Below are positions 24,093-34,296 of a DNA stretch of 64,000 bases, one piece after another. The stretch is from assembly GCA_030407315.1 (NCBI GenBank), contig JALQPE010000415.1:1-64000 (forward strand). Reading direction: 5' to 3'. A model generated the notes under the pieces. That model was not told the DNA's origin. It searched no databases and was given only the letters and a program-made list of their open reading frames with translations. The position numbers and the translations under genes were made by a program. The stretch is from Asparagopsis taxiformis. Taxonomy: Eukaryota; Rhodophyta; Florideophyceae; Bonnemaisoniales; Bonnemaisoniaceae. Each line of letters opens with the position of its first letter. Position 1 is the first letter of the stretch.

Positions 24093-24427
24093 TATAAAGG
24101 TGCTTTGACCGACATAACGCTCCACATGCCACCCCTTCGCTTGCGCCAGCTGCCGTTGTGTGCACACCTGTTCCATCAGCGAGCAGAAATCCGACCAAGA
24201 ATCGCTACTGACAACTTGAAGACCAGTGTATTTCTCGCGTGCAATGTTCTGTTGCGCGTTCTCAGTCGCTCTACACGACGATGAGGCCGGCTGGTGCAGC
24301 AGGCCATTGCACACTCTACCCTCCCCCGCAACGTGACACTTTCTCCAATCTGTGCACCGCATACTTCTCGATGCCTTCCACGACTTGCGCCCACCACCAG
24401 TTGTCACTGCACAATAATAAATTTATT
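24093..24427 (+). other. Candidate small transcription unit inside block III, copy 1
   Basis: A TATAAAGG at 24093-24100 is followed about 320 bp later by the palindrome AATAAATTTATT at 24416-24427, which contains AATAAA. The interval has no indels relative to the second copy (53032-53366). A diverged version with AATAAA at 15950-15955 occurs in block II. Open frames inside are short and unrecognised. A noncoding transcript or a relic element is possible; the evidence is only conservation and spacing. Confidence 0.3.
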
Positions 24428-24514
24428 CGAGTGGTGCTTCAACGGATCAGCAGTTGCACTGGTTTATGGCTACATCCTGGCCTCCACATTTGTGTTCTAA
24501 CAACAATGTGTTGA

Positions 24515-24700
24515 TGGAATAGAAAGTGTGGCGTAGAATGGATCGTGCAAGCGCAATTGTCGCAGTGCAGAACCTGAGAAACGCGTGCAGCCGCACAATG
24601 ACATCAACACTCAGCGGCCACAACCGACACATTCGGTCATGTGACGCAACCGATGCGCGCTCAGATGCACTCGGTGGTGGGAAGAATGGTCCACGCACTT
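24515..24700. repeat. Dispersed intergenic element with TCATGTGACGCA, copy 4
   Basis: The core lies at 24637-24648 with the GATGGAATAGAAAGTGTGGC and CAATGACATCAACACTCAGC parts conserved. It lies about 2.2 kb upstream of the NLR-C start. Confidence 0.5.
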
Positions 24701-25652
24701 CACCTCAGCGCTGTTATCGCGTATCACAATTTGGTACAGACACGACGCGGCGGCCCGCTCGACCAGGACACTGTACACACAACCACCCACTCTTGACGCA
24801 TGCACGCAGGAAATGTGCAGCCACTATCACCATCACCAACATCAATCGCGCACAAGCACTAGCGCGGTCTCATCCATCGCGACAATATTGCGGAGCAAAC
24901 GAAGACTCTGTATCGATCGTCCAAGCGTAATTGCAGCCTTCAAATATCCGAAGACAATCAGATTTCATATTTTCGCAACCACTTTGGTTCGGAATCACTC
25001 TGTGCGCCCAAGTGAACTACTCGCTCGCACCATCTCAATCACTCACAACTCGATCAGCTTCACTTCGCTTCCGCCACTGCACACCCCGTCATGGTCCGAC
25101 AAACTGCACGCCTCTTCCCATCTCTGCGCCATCCCAAGTGAACATCCATCCTGTGCCTACGCGCCTATGACCGCATCATCGTCCAATACCGTTTGCAAGC
25201 AGCGCGTACGCCTCGCTGCGCAGTGGTCTCAATCTCACATGTACCTCTTGATATGTAACTGTTGATTGTCCCCCCCGGCAAACGCATGATTGCGCCCAAC
25301 GCAGGGATGCATAGTGCGTCGGAGCGTACATGGGTGTGACCGATCATGTTGGATGGCCTGTTTCCAAGCTGCGTACGAAATCATCAAGTGCACGTGTCGG
25401 CCCCGTCCGGTCTGTAACGACAACCTTGACAGCATTCACGCAACCCAAAACCCACATGTCGTGTTGTAGCGATCCCGATGCATTTTGAACCGTAACGACT
25501 GTATTACACACCGCCATTATCGCAGCTCGTCCGTTCCAGCCATAGCCTAATAAATTCCAGCACTACTACTACCCTGACCTACGTCCTCCATCACACTTCT
25601 TTGCATTTTCAACATTCCTTTATCATCTTTCTGCCTTTCACTCTACTATTTC

Positions 25653-28600
25653 TCATCCACGAGCACTACTAGGACCCGCAGCCCGCCCACTCTTCAGACG
25701 ACCCATCGCCTCCACGATCGCGTTCCGGATCTTCTCGACAAACTGCATTTGCGCCGCCTTCTCTTCTTCACTCTCTCCATTCGTCACTTTCCCCTCGTTC
25801 TCGATACCAGTCACTCCCCGAAGCGACTGTAGTACCTTCAGCACCTTCTCGATGCTCAGCTCCTGCTGCTCCGCCATCCATTTCAGGAATCCTTCCGCCA
25901 CAAACACATTCTCCCCGCTATCGTTCACGACTTCAAACAGCGTATTCTTGTCTCTGCAGTCATCCAGCGTCAACCGGTAGAACACCGGAATAATGATCAC
26001 TGCCCCCTCGCCGCCAGCACGGAATCGCTCCACAAAGCACATCAACTCTTTCAGAGTCCATTTCCGTGCTGCATACTCCGGCGACAGTATCACAACTGCA
26101 ATTTTCGCTGTCCGCATCGCCTTGATCATCTTCTCAGGCGCATCCTCCCCGGGCCGCAGCTCTGCGCGGTCCAGAAATACCTTGAAACCGAGTGCGACGA
26201 GTAGATTGTACAACGGCAGGGCGATGGTGAACTTGTCAGTACCAGCGTGGCTGATAAAGATGTCGTAGACTTCATCTGCTTCGTTATCTGTGCCTGTGTT
26301 TTGTGATGGGTGTGGGTGGGATTGGGGAAGGAAAGGTATAGGAGGTTCATCGCGCGGTGGGAGTTGGGTGTTGTCAGTTATGAGATCGATATAGCACATA
26401 CCCTTCTCCCCAATTAGAAGGTGTAATCGAGATGAGTCGGTGATGTAATGGGCTCCACCCACATCGCCCTCCACGGTGGCAATAATGGAAGATGATGTGC
26501 CTTTGCGGTATGTTACATTCGGTGAATATTTGAAGAACCATCCTTTAAACTCATAGTTGCATACCAAGTGAGGTGTTTCGGTGCTGCTCATTACGGTACT
26601 ATCGCCGTTGAGCTGTGCTTCGTCCAGCGCTTCTCCAGACTGCACATTCCACGACATGGACTTCGTATGGACGACTGATTGGATACTGTCATATGGGTTC
26701 GGGTTTGCTGCTGCAGAAGCTGTGATAATATTTCCATCTGCACTGAACCACAGTGTCCCAATAGCCTTTCTCAGTTCACCTCCAGCCGTTCGCCTCGGGG
26801 CACCGGAACTGGAAGAATTCGATGGCTCACCCTGTTCAGCGGATGCCAACGATAGCCCCCATTCTTCCAGATCTGGAAACAAATGCAAAACATTTCCGTT
26901 CCGACTGTCAACGATGTAAACAATACAACTGTCGAAATGAGAATACGCGACGAATCGCTGGTCGTTTGACACGGTGAGCGGTTTAGGCCAATGTTGCTCA
27001 TCGGAAATTGTAACACTCGAAATAACGCGATCGATGCGCTCTGACACGTCACACACGTTCCGTATCTCCATCAATTCCGACTCTCCATTCAACGTCAACA
27101 TTGTTGACCCATCCTCAGAAATGCCAAACCTGCTCACGTCCGGAAGAAATGGAGAGACCGACTCGATGGTGTTGCCGACTTGTCGCACATCCCAAACTAG
27201 CACTTCATTTCCACGCAAGGCGAACAGATCCGAGCCATCTCCCAGGCATAGAGATCGTACAACATAATACGACACATCGGGACGGGAGTCTACAAGGTAC
27301 ACATCTCGACCATCGTTGCTCACCCGCCACACACTCGTCGTCCTAGAACCTGCAGAATATAACAAGCGCCCATCAACACTGAACAAAACACAATTCACCC
27401 AACTATGATGTCCGTCTGGCGATTTCCACAGTTGCTCGCCACTCTGCACGTCCCAAACCCGAACACTTCGATCCCGCGACCCTGACGCCAGTAGTCTGCC
27501 ATCAGCGCTCACCGCCACACTGGTCACCCAACTTGTGTGCCCCTCAAACACGGCGCCGTTGTCCTCGAAACTTTCCGTGTGCCATACACGGATCGTTCCA
27601 TCCCATGATGCAGACACTATTACATCTCCGCTTGCTCCGATGGCCAGCGAAGTCACTCTATCGTCATGAGCAGCAACAGTCTGAACTACTTTCCTACTCG
27701 GTATATCCATCACGAATAGTCGTCCTTTACGAGTACCCAGAACAACTTTCTTCAACGATGGCAATACTTGCATGCATGAAATCCCATCTTCTTCGTCTTC
27801 TAGTTCCACTTGCATCGTTCGCCATTTCTCTTCATTCTTCCATATCGTCACTTGCCCGATAGCATCGCACGAATACATCAACCCTGTGTTGCGGTCGAAA
27901 AATACAGACACAACAAAATAACCTCCAGGGCAAACTAGAGTCTTCTTCAGTGCCCCATCACCTCCATCCAACTCCCATATATTCCCATTCCCCCCTCCAA
28001 CGATAACTTCTCCCCCCGAACCAAAACACATGCATTCTCCTCTATTCTCCAGCTTCAGTACACCTCTCAACAAGCCCCTCCCACTCTCCAGCACCCCGGG
28101 CCCACAACGAGCCCAAGGCCGCTCCCCATATCGCTCTATACTACAAGCTATTCGCTCAGCTACCCCACTCTCGCTCACTACATCTCGCAGTCGCCCAAAG
28201 AGTTGATACGTACATTCTTCTCGATTCTTCATACAGTGCGGTATCATGCACAGCTTCATTGCTCTCACGACAACAGACAAATCGCGCACTATTCTTCTCA
28301 CACTCTCCGTCTTCTCGTCTTCGTTCTCCAGATACTTTCGCAACATCTCGACCTCGGTGATTACCTTTCGAAACGGTGTTCGCTCTTCATCCTTGTTCAT
28401 CTCTTCGATCCAGCGATAATCCGTCAACAACTTCAGCGCATTGTAGACGCGCCCAGCTCCGAGCAGGTGTCGAACCACATGCTCCCTCATGTACTTCTCG
28501 TTCTCCGTCTTCTTCAGCTTCCACCATTCTTCTTCTTCGATCTCACCGTCCCCGGTCCTCCCATTCCCAGACACTTCGAACGAATCAACCAGCCTCCCAT

Positions 28601-29053
28601 GCCACTTCATCGTCCCACCTTCTCCCTCACTCATCTTCACACTTAGGTCCAACACCAAGTCGTGAACACGCACTCCCACTACCCCTTGGCCCTCTTCTCG
28701 AACTTCCGATACCAGACTGTTTCGTGATAACATCATCACTCCAGCCTCCACATCACTCACTCCCCACAATCGCTCAATCACACACACTCGCAGAATCGTC
28801 TGTTTCTCCATGATGCACAACGACCGAAACATGTCTCTGGCACTCAGCTCATCATCTAGTTCTTCTGTCTTCTTCGTCGACTCCCACCTCTCCTCGAGAA
28901 ACTGTACACTCGTCTCTAGTGCATTGGTCAGGCCTTTGTGACCACCCCTACCTTCTGCACCAGCAACTTGTCCAGGCTTCGTTTTCAATCGCTCCCAGTA
29001 CAGACCAAAAGCACTTTCGTCACACACACTCGAGCTTGGGTCCATCTGCTGCC
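25653..29053 (-). pseudogene. NLR-S 3' part: end of NB-ARC, WD40 and TIR, cut off by the gypsy insertion
   Basis: About 1130 codons remain open. They hold the distal NB-ARC region (VHDLVLDLSVKM), the APAF1-like helical segment, the WD40 array (for example SADGRLLASGSRDRSVRVWD), a Pro-rich hinge and a TIR (IFISHAGTDK; WTLKELM with the Glu present) ending in AGPSSARG. The start codon and P-loop lie across the retrotransposon at 34714-35604. The TIR half differs from that of NLR-EF by hardly any residue (LTLDDC versus LTMDDC), whereas the WD40 parts differ clearly. The 3' flank is block III, as for NLR-EF. Without the element the two parts would abut at the TGCC target site, so this was one gene until recently. 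It could still make a truncated WD40-TIR product if transcribed internally; that is speculative. Confidence 0.9.
29050..29053. repeat. Target site duplication of the gypsy element (left)
   Basis: TGCC here and at 34714-34717. NLR-A carries the uninterrupted sequence CTGCTGCCTCACTCC at the same gene position. Confidence 0.85.
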
Positions 29054-29470
29054 TGTAACGCCTTACTAGAGCTGGCTAATCCAGACTAGGATATTGGTCC
29101 GTCTTCTATTGGCTGACGTTGCGCTACCCAGGCGATACTGATACCGGCACTGTAGCTACCCATACCTTACTAGCCTGCATTGATGAAGGACAAGTAATAA
29201 TGGGCCCATGCTGAATGAAGGATACACACCATAGACAAATATTATCTTCTGGGTTGCACTACCCACAAGACAGTCTAACAGCAACGGTAGCATAGCTGCA
29301 AAGTTGCCTTGTGGTCTCGACTCTATAAAGGCATCCTCTCCTGGTCCACTAGGGAAAAAAGGCAGAGCGACATCGCCATTACCAATCTCGTGTACTTTCC
29401 ATCTCCCTTTCCTCGGCACACTTCACCAGATACTGCCACAGATCCGGCTCGGCCATCACGAGTTGTCACA
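29054..29470 (+). repeat. 5' LTR of the gypsy element
   Basis: 417 bp beginning TGTAACG and ending TTGTCACA. It contains a TATAAA box at 29324-29329 that would place transcription start near 29355. Confidence 0.95.
29324..29329 (+). promoter_or_regulatory. TATA box in the 5' LTR
   Basis: TATAAA within CTCTATAAAGGC, about 200 bp before the Gag start. The equivalent in the 3' LTR is 34567-34572, pointing outward into the NLR-S 5' part on the antisense strand. Confidence 0.6.
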
Positions 29471-29530
29471 GTAATTACTTTTCGGAAAAGCTTGTGCTGG
29501 TCTTGGCTGCTCTGAAGGCGACATCTGACG

Positions 29531-31261
29531 ATGCCAAAACGTGGAAAAGACGCAACAGAGTCGCATGACACCTCGCGAATTCCGCAAACGATTGTGGAAA
29601 CCCTCGAAGCACCTCGTCTTACTGGAATCTCAACGGAAGATTTCGTTTTGTTCGAACAGAAACGCACAATCTATGAACGTCGAGTTCAAGAAAAATCGAA
29701 GGAACAGGGAATCACAATACCGGCTACGTCGTACAGGAATTCTATCGATAAGTCTATCCTAGACCTTTTTGTCACTGCGCAATGGGTCAGTGCTGCATGC
29801 TCGGACGACATTACAGAGGAGCAACTGAAAGAATGTGTGGCGCAGAGAGCGGAAATTAAGCCTGAAGACTACGACTTAGCTCAAATTGAGCATGGATTGT
29901 CAGGACTGTATATGGATCGATCGGAAAGATCATTAGAGCTTCAAGTATGGCAATTAGGACTGCGTTACTCTCAGCGTTTACAAGCCCTCGGGTACGCAAA
30001 CTTTATTAATACTCAGCCCGAACTAGCTGTTGGCCATATCTTGAAAAGGATTACGCATCCAGGCCTCCGTAAGAGAATGTCTCTGACATTCAAACTCCGC
30101 AAAGAAGTATTCCGAAATGACTACCAGTCATTCCTCAGAGAGACAGCCAAAGAAGCGGCTGCTCTAGATCGTCATGACGCTGCAAATGCGTCAATGCAGG
30201 CCAACGGGGATTCTGACGGTGACCCGATTCCAACTGCATCCAAAAGCCGTTATCACGGAAGGGGAAAGCGAAATAGCTCGAGACATAGGTCTAGCACTCC
30301 AACAGCGAAGCCGTATCTGGACAGACCTCCTCCTCCTGCACCAAACAAAAAGCGCGATAAACCGAGCTGCCTTAACCCAAGCTGTTCAGAAAAGCACTTC
30401 TTGTTGGACTGCAAAAACACTACAGAGCCTGAGAAGAAGAAGCTAATAGCCGAGTACCGTGCTTCAAAGAAGATGAGAAAATCTGGGGGGCATGTGGGAC
30501 AGTTGTCTTCTGCTCGGCAGCTATCCCTCGACAACTCCTCTCTATTTTCTGCATCGTTCTATAATGGCGCCGTGGAAACCACGGTTCTGGCTGACCAAGG
30601 TTCAGACGCATGTGTCATATCATCAGAAGTACTGCAAAATCTGCTCAAGGCAGATCCAAAACTCAAGGTTGAGAGCTTAAAACAAGCAAAATTGTACGAA
30701 ACCGTCGACAAAGCCGCACCAGCTCTTAGCTGCCGCCGTAAAATATCCGCAGATGTACTGCTACGCATCCGACACGGTACCAATCTTCTACTGCGTGATG
30801 TGTCCTGGTTGGTAAGCGACCAACCAATGAGCAATGTCATCATAAGTCGACATGTATTGAAAAGCCTCGGTCTAGACAACAGAGTACTATTAGCTGCGGC
30901 AAGTGACAAATTCAATGGAGTGGTGGATGTACCAGGCCTGATAGGCTCGCATGGCGGTGACGAAAATCGCCAAGGGTCCATGTGTAGTCTGTTACAGAAG
31001 CATGAATACGAGTTCGGCAGTACATATCATGCAGCTGGTGGATCTCAAGAGGACAACCTGGAGAATTCTGATGTATACATCGACTTAGGCGAAGACTTAC
31101 CCGGAGAATTGTCTAAAGCTCTGGGAGAAAGGCTGCAAAACGCGCGTGAAAATGGAATGTCGGAAAGCAGTTGTGCGATATTGAAGAAACTTCTCGACAA
31201 ATATAAATCGGTTTTCGAGTGCGGCTGGGCAAAACCTTACCAGCCGCTGTCACTCCAATGA
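29531..31261 (+). CDS. Gypsy ORF1: Gag and aspartic protease (576 aa)
   Basis: The N-terminal 200 residues form a helical Gag-like region. A basic, Ser/Arg-rich stretch (about 238-275) precedes one zinc-knuckle-like motif with Cys280, Cys285, His289 and Cys294, spacing C-X4-C-X3-H-X4-C instead of the classical C-X2-C-X4-H-X4-C. A retropepsin-like segment follows with LADQGSDACVIS (Asp355), so the usual DTG/DSG is DQG. Structural Gag packages the RNA and the protease matures the polyprotein (family knowledge). The stop TGA overlaps the first ATG of the Pol frame as ATGA. The ATG context is weak at -3. Confidence 0.85.
   Translation: MPKRGKDATESHDTSRIPQTIVETLEAPRLTGISTEDFVLFEQKRTIYERRVQEKSKEQGITIPATSYRNSIDKSILDLFVTAQWVSAACSDDITEEQLKECVAQRAEIKPEDYDLAQIEHGLSGLYMDRSERSLELQVWQLGLRYSQRLQALGYANFINTQPELAVGHILKRITHPGLRKRMSLTFKLRKEVFRNDYQSFLRETAKEAAALDRHDAANASMQANGDSDGDPIPTASKSRYHGRGKRNSSRHRSSTPTAKPYLDRPPPPAPNKKRDKPSCLNPSCSEKHFLLDCKNTTEPEKKKLIAEYRASKKMRKSGGHVGQLSSARQLSLDNSSLFSASFYNGAVETTVLADQGSDACVISSEVLQNLLKADPKLKVESLKQAKLYETVDKAAPALSCRRKISADVLLRIRHGTNLLLRDVSWLVSDQPMSNVIISRHVLKSLGLDNRVLLAAASDKFNGVVDVPGLIGSHGGDENRQGSMCSLLQKHEYEFGSTYHAAGGSQEDNLENSDVYIDLGEDLPGELSKALGERLQNARENGMSESSCAILKKLLDKYKSVFECGWAKPYQPLSLQ
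31258..31261 (+). promoter_or_regulatory. ATGA stop-start overlap between Gag and Pol
   Basis: The first ATG of the Pol frame (31258-31260) overlaps the Gag stop TGA (31259-31261). The Pol frame is open only from 31207 (TAA at 31204-31206), so Pol is made either by a -1 shift within 31207-31261 or by termination-reinitiation at ATGA. No canonical X-XXY-YYZ heptamer is present. The nearest runs are TTTT at 31212-31215 and AAAA at 31231-31234. Confidence 0.5.
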
Positions 31262-34260
31262 AGGTGCGCCTAAAGCCTGGATGCAGTCCTGTGCGTGTCA
31301 AAGCCCGCAGGTATTCTCCAGAGCAGAGAGCGTTTATGGAACAGTATGCTGAAAAACTATTGGAGATGGATTTCGCTATTCCATTACCAACTGCACCGTG
31401 GCAAGCTGCTCCTCTAATTGTTCCAAAACAGGGCTCCAGATCGAAGTACAGAATGGCTATTGATCTGAGGCCTGTCAATGCCGCAACTATCAAAGAATCC
31501 TGGCCCATGCCACATCTCGATTCGGAGATCCTAGACTTCGCAGGAAGCTGTTGCTTTGCCAGTTTGGATTTTGTATCCGCCTACTGGCAGCTTCCATTAG
31601 ACCCCGAATCGTACTCTGCCTGCGGTATTGTCACGCCAAAAGCGGTTATAGCGTCAAAAAGGGTACTACCAGGACTGGCAAACGCAACATCCTATTTTCA
31701 GAGTACTGTTGAGCCGCTATTTTCTTCCCTCCGCGATAACCTGAAAGCGTGGTTGGACGATTTCAACCTGCATGCGCAAAACGAGGATAAGATACTTATT
31801 TTACTTGAACAATTCTTCAAAATATGCCAAGAACATCGTTTATTTCTCTCGGCAACTAAGTCTGTTCTATTTTCAAAGAGGCTCAGGTGGTGCGGGCGCA
31901 TCATATCTAGCGAGGGATACCGTATGGACCCTTCTCGAATTCAAGGACTACAGAATATGTCTCTACCTCTCAAGGCCGATGAGCTAGGAGAATTTATATA
32001 TTGCTGCCGATGGATGTCTAATTGTATTCCACAATTCGCACTTCGCGTTGCACCTCTAAATGACATTTTGGAAAAGGCGTATAATGCGTCTGGTAAGCGA
32101 ACTAAAAAGTCGATCAAGAGGATGGAATTGAGCAAGCTGTCTTGGGGCACAATACATACGGAAGCCTTCTACCAACTGCAAGACACCTTGCGCAATGCTG
32201 TTACATTATCTTATCCCAAGTCAGATATGTGCATTTGCGTCCATACGGATGCATCAGACCGATTCTGGTCTGGCGTAGTCACCCAAACACCCCCCGAAGA
32301 CCTTTCTCTTCCATCTGAGCGACAACAGCACGAACCCCTTGCTTTTTTGAGCGCAGAATTCAAGGGTCCGCAACTCGGCTGGAGTACATTTGAAAAAGAG
32401 GGTTTTGCAATATTCCAGACATTTGCAAAACTGGACTATATCTTCCTATCTGCGGAAAAGGTCCGAATCTTCACTGATCATCGGAATTTACTATTCGTTT
32501 TCGCTCCGCTGTCACTTGAGCCCGCATTGGGCAGACACATAGTGTCAAAAGTGCAGCGATGGGCACTTTACTTGTCGCGATTCTCATACGTCATTGAACA
32601 CGTGGATGGAAAATCAAATATATTTGCCGATATTCTAACACGATGGGCCCGTGGTCATAGAAGAGGATCTAAATCATTACAGAAAATCTGCTCCTTGCTA
32701 GAGTCCAGTTGTACTCTCATTCCTTCTAGTGACGAGATTTCCTGGCCTGAAATGCAGACACTACGGGACGCACAGAAGAAATCTTTCTCTCAGAGACCAT
32801 CCAATAGCACTGAAGACCCTGACAATGCCTTGTGGGTAGTGGAAGGCCGAATATGGATTCCAGATGACGATCTCGAACTACAGCTCAAACTGATTGTTAT
32901 ATCTCATTGTGGAATCATGGGGCATAGAGGCTTGGCTGCCACTATGAGCACCCTATCAGCAGAATTTTTGTGGAATGGTATGAGGAGAGATGTGGAAAAG
33001 ATGGTGAAAGGATGCTTACATTGCATTGTATCTCGTACAGGAGAGATGATTCCTCGCCCTCTCGCAAATGCTCTCCACGGCTCACACCCTAATGACGTCG
33101 TGCACCTTGACTACCTCTACATGGGTAAGGGTGCAAACAACCTCTATTACGTTCTGATATTGCGTGATGATCTTTCATCATATGTTTGGCTGTTTCCTAC
33201 AGAGAGTGCTACCAGCGACGAAGCTGCCAACGCTTTGACTACTTGGATAGCGTCTTTCGGTGCAATGAATTGGATAGTGAGCGACCAAGGATCACACTTT
33301 CGGAACCAGCTCTTACAGTCTTTGGTTTCCGAATTTCGCGTCAAACACCACTTCACCACTGCTTACAGCCCATGGTCTAATGGTACTGTTGAGCGTGTGT
33401 GCCGAGAAGTCTTGCGAGCATGCAAAGCACTCTGCAGTGAGTGGAAACTAGCACCACAGGACTGGCCCTCGGCAATAGAGTGCATCCAAAGCGTGCTCAA
33501 TCACGCCCCACTCCAAAGACTTGGCCCACGCGACCCGAAGGTTCCATCCGTCTTTCGCACACCCTTAGAGGTATTCACGGGGCACCGCCCAACGCATCCT
33601 CTCTTACACGCTCTTCCATTCGCCCGCTTCCGCAACGTCTCACCACTTAGTATGGCTCGAACACAGCACGTGATCAACCTCCGCAAAACACAAGAAGCGC
33701 TTCAGGGTATGCACAAAGATGTGTTTTCGAGATGTAATGCAGAGCGGAAGCGACACATAGATGCGCACAATCGCAAAACTAATGTACCACCAGTCAATTT
33801 GACTGTTGGTGACTTTGTGCTAGTCAGGCGGTCAGTAATGAAAGGGCACAAGCTCAAAATTATGTGGATGGGACCGAGGCGCATTGTCAGAGTCGTTTCA
33901 CCCCTCGTCTACGACGTAGAAAATATACTGAACGCTACACGCGAGACAGTTCATTCAAAAAGGCTGCTCTTATACAGAGCAGACATGGATGGTGTTGAAA
34001 TCGACCAAAGATTACTTCGCGCTGCTGAGCACTCCGAGTCGAAATATCAGGATGTGCATTCATTGCGGGATATTCGTTCCAAAAATGGAAATATCTCTAT
34101 TCAGGTCGAATGGGAAGGTCTTCCCGACGAGTTCGACCTCACATGGGAACCATTGCAGCGTGTCCACGAAGACATACCTACAATGCTCAGAGAGTTTCTC
34201 AATACACCCGGATCAAGTACACTGAAAACGGCCGCTCTAGCCCAGTGTCAACCTCTATGA
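31258..34260 (+). CDS. Gypsy ORF2: Pol polyprotein with RT, RNase H, integrase and chromodomain (about 1000 aa)
   Basis: Counting from ATG 31258, the RT has KYRMAIDLRPVN, the catalytic Asp in SLDFVSAYWQLPL (about 104) and AWLDDF (about 165-168), so the usual YxDD is WLDD. RNase H follows with HTDASDRFW, FEKEGFA and FTDHRNL. The integrase has an HHCC zinc part (HCGIMGHRG...CLHC), a DDE core (HLDYLYMG, VSDQGSHF, NGTVERV) and a GPY/F-like MGPRRIV. A chromodomain ends the protein (VEWEGLPDEFDLTWEPL). The order RT-RNase H-IN-chromodomain is that of Ty3/gypsy chromoviruses, whose chromodomain targets integration to marked chromatin (family knowledge). An earlier in-frame GTG at 31219 is not a plausible eukaryotic start. 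The frame is fully intact. Confidence 0.93.
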   Translation: MKVRLKPGCSPVRVKARRYSPEQRAFMEQYAEKLLEMDFAIPLPTAPWQAAPLIVPKQGSRSKYRMAIDLRPVNAATIKESWPMPHLDSEILDFAGSCCFASLDFVSAYWQLPLDPESYSACGIVTPKAVIASKRVLPGLANATSYFQSTVEPLFSSLRDNLKAWLDDFNLHAQNEDKILILLEQFFKICQEHRLFLSATKSVLFSKRLRWCGRIISSEGYRMDPSRIQGLQNMSLPLKADELGEFIYCCRWMSNCIPQFALRVAPLNDILEKAYNASGKRTKKSIKRMELSKLSWGTIHTEAFYQLQDTLRNAVTLSYPKSDMCICVHTDASDRFWSGVVTQTPPEDLSLPSERQQHEPLAFLSAEFKGPQLGWSTFEKEGFAIFQTFAKLDYIFLSAEKVRIFTDHRNLLFVFAPLSLEPALGRHIVSKVQRWALYLSRFSYVIEHVDGKSNIFADILTRWARGHRRGSKSLQKICSLLESSCTLIPSSDEISWPEMQTLRDAQKKSFSQRPSNSTEDPDNALWVVEGRIWIPDDDLELQLKLIVISHCGIMGHRGLAATMSTLSAEFLWNGMRRDVEKMVKGCLHCIVSRTGEMIPRPLANALHGSHPNDVVHLDYLYMGKGANNLYYVLILRDDLSSYVWLFPTESATSDEAANALTTWIASFGAMNWIVSDQGSHFRNQLLQSLVSEFRVKHHFTTAYSPWSNGTVERVCREVLRACKALCSEWKLAPQDWPSAIECIQSVLNHAPLQRLGPRDPKVPSVFRTPLEVFTGHRPTHPLLHALPFARFRNVSPLSMARTQHVINLRKTQEALQGMHKDVFSRCNAERKRHIDAHNRKTNVPPVNLTVGDFVLVRRSVMKGHKLKIMWMGPRRIVRVVSPLVYDVENILNATRETVHSKRLLLYRADMDGVEIDQRLLRAAEHSESKYQDVHSLRDIRSKNGNISIQVEWEGLPDEFDLTWEPLQRVHEDIPTMLREFLNTPGSSTLKTAALAQCQPL

Positions 34261-34288
34261 GTGGACTTCCTGCACTGTAAGCACACTC

Positions 34289-34296
34289 AGGGGCAC
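34289..34296 (+). other. Short polypurine-like tract before the 3' LTR
   Basis: AGGGGCAC directly precedes the 3' LTR. It is short and ends in CAC, so this assignment as plus-strand primer site is tentative. Confidence 0.35.

Larger units (their letters stand above)
22397..25652. repeat. Intergenic block III, copy 1
   Basis: This block is homologous to 51228-54613. The stretch from about 23930 to 24520 is almost base-for-base identical to 52860-53455. The block also holds a short GAAT tandem run near 22588-22604 (fewer units in copy 2), a TCATRTGACGCA element near 24515-24700, and the 3' flank of NLR-S (25560-25652), which matches the flank of NLR-EF. No gene was recognised. Confidence 0.75.

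Noticed and set aside
24000..24407. 135-codon minus frame also found at 52738-53346
   Set aside because: Conservation is at DNA level over the whole tract, and a 2-bp indel changes the C-terminal frame between copies, so coding is unsupported.
31219..31260. GTG at 31219 as start of gypsy Pol
   Set aside because: Eukaryotic initiation at GTG is unlikely. The first ATG at 31258, overlapping the Gag stop, is a better candidate.
31207..31261. Canonical -1 slippery heptamer in the Gag-Pol overlap
   Set aside because: No X-XXY-YYZ pattern is present in the Gag frame. GGTTTTC and GGCAAAA only partly match.
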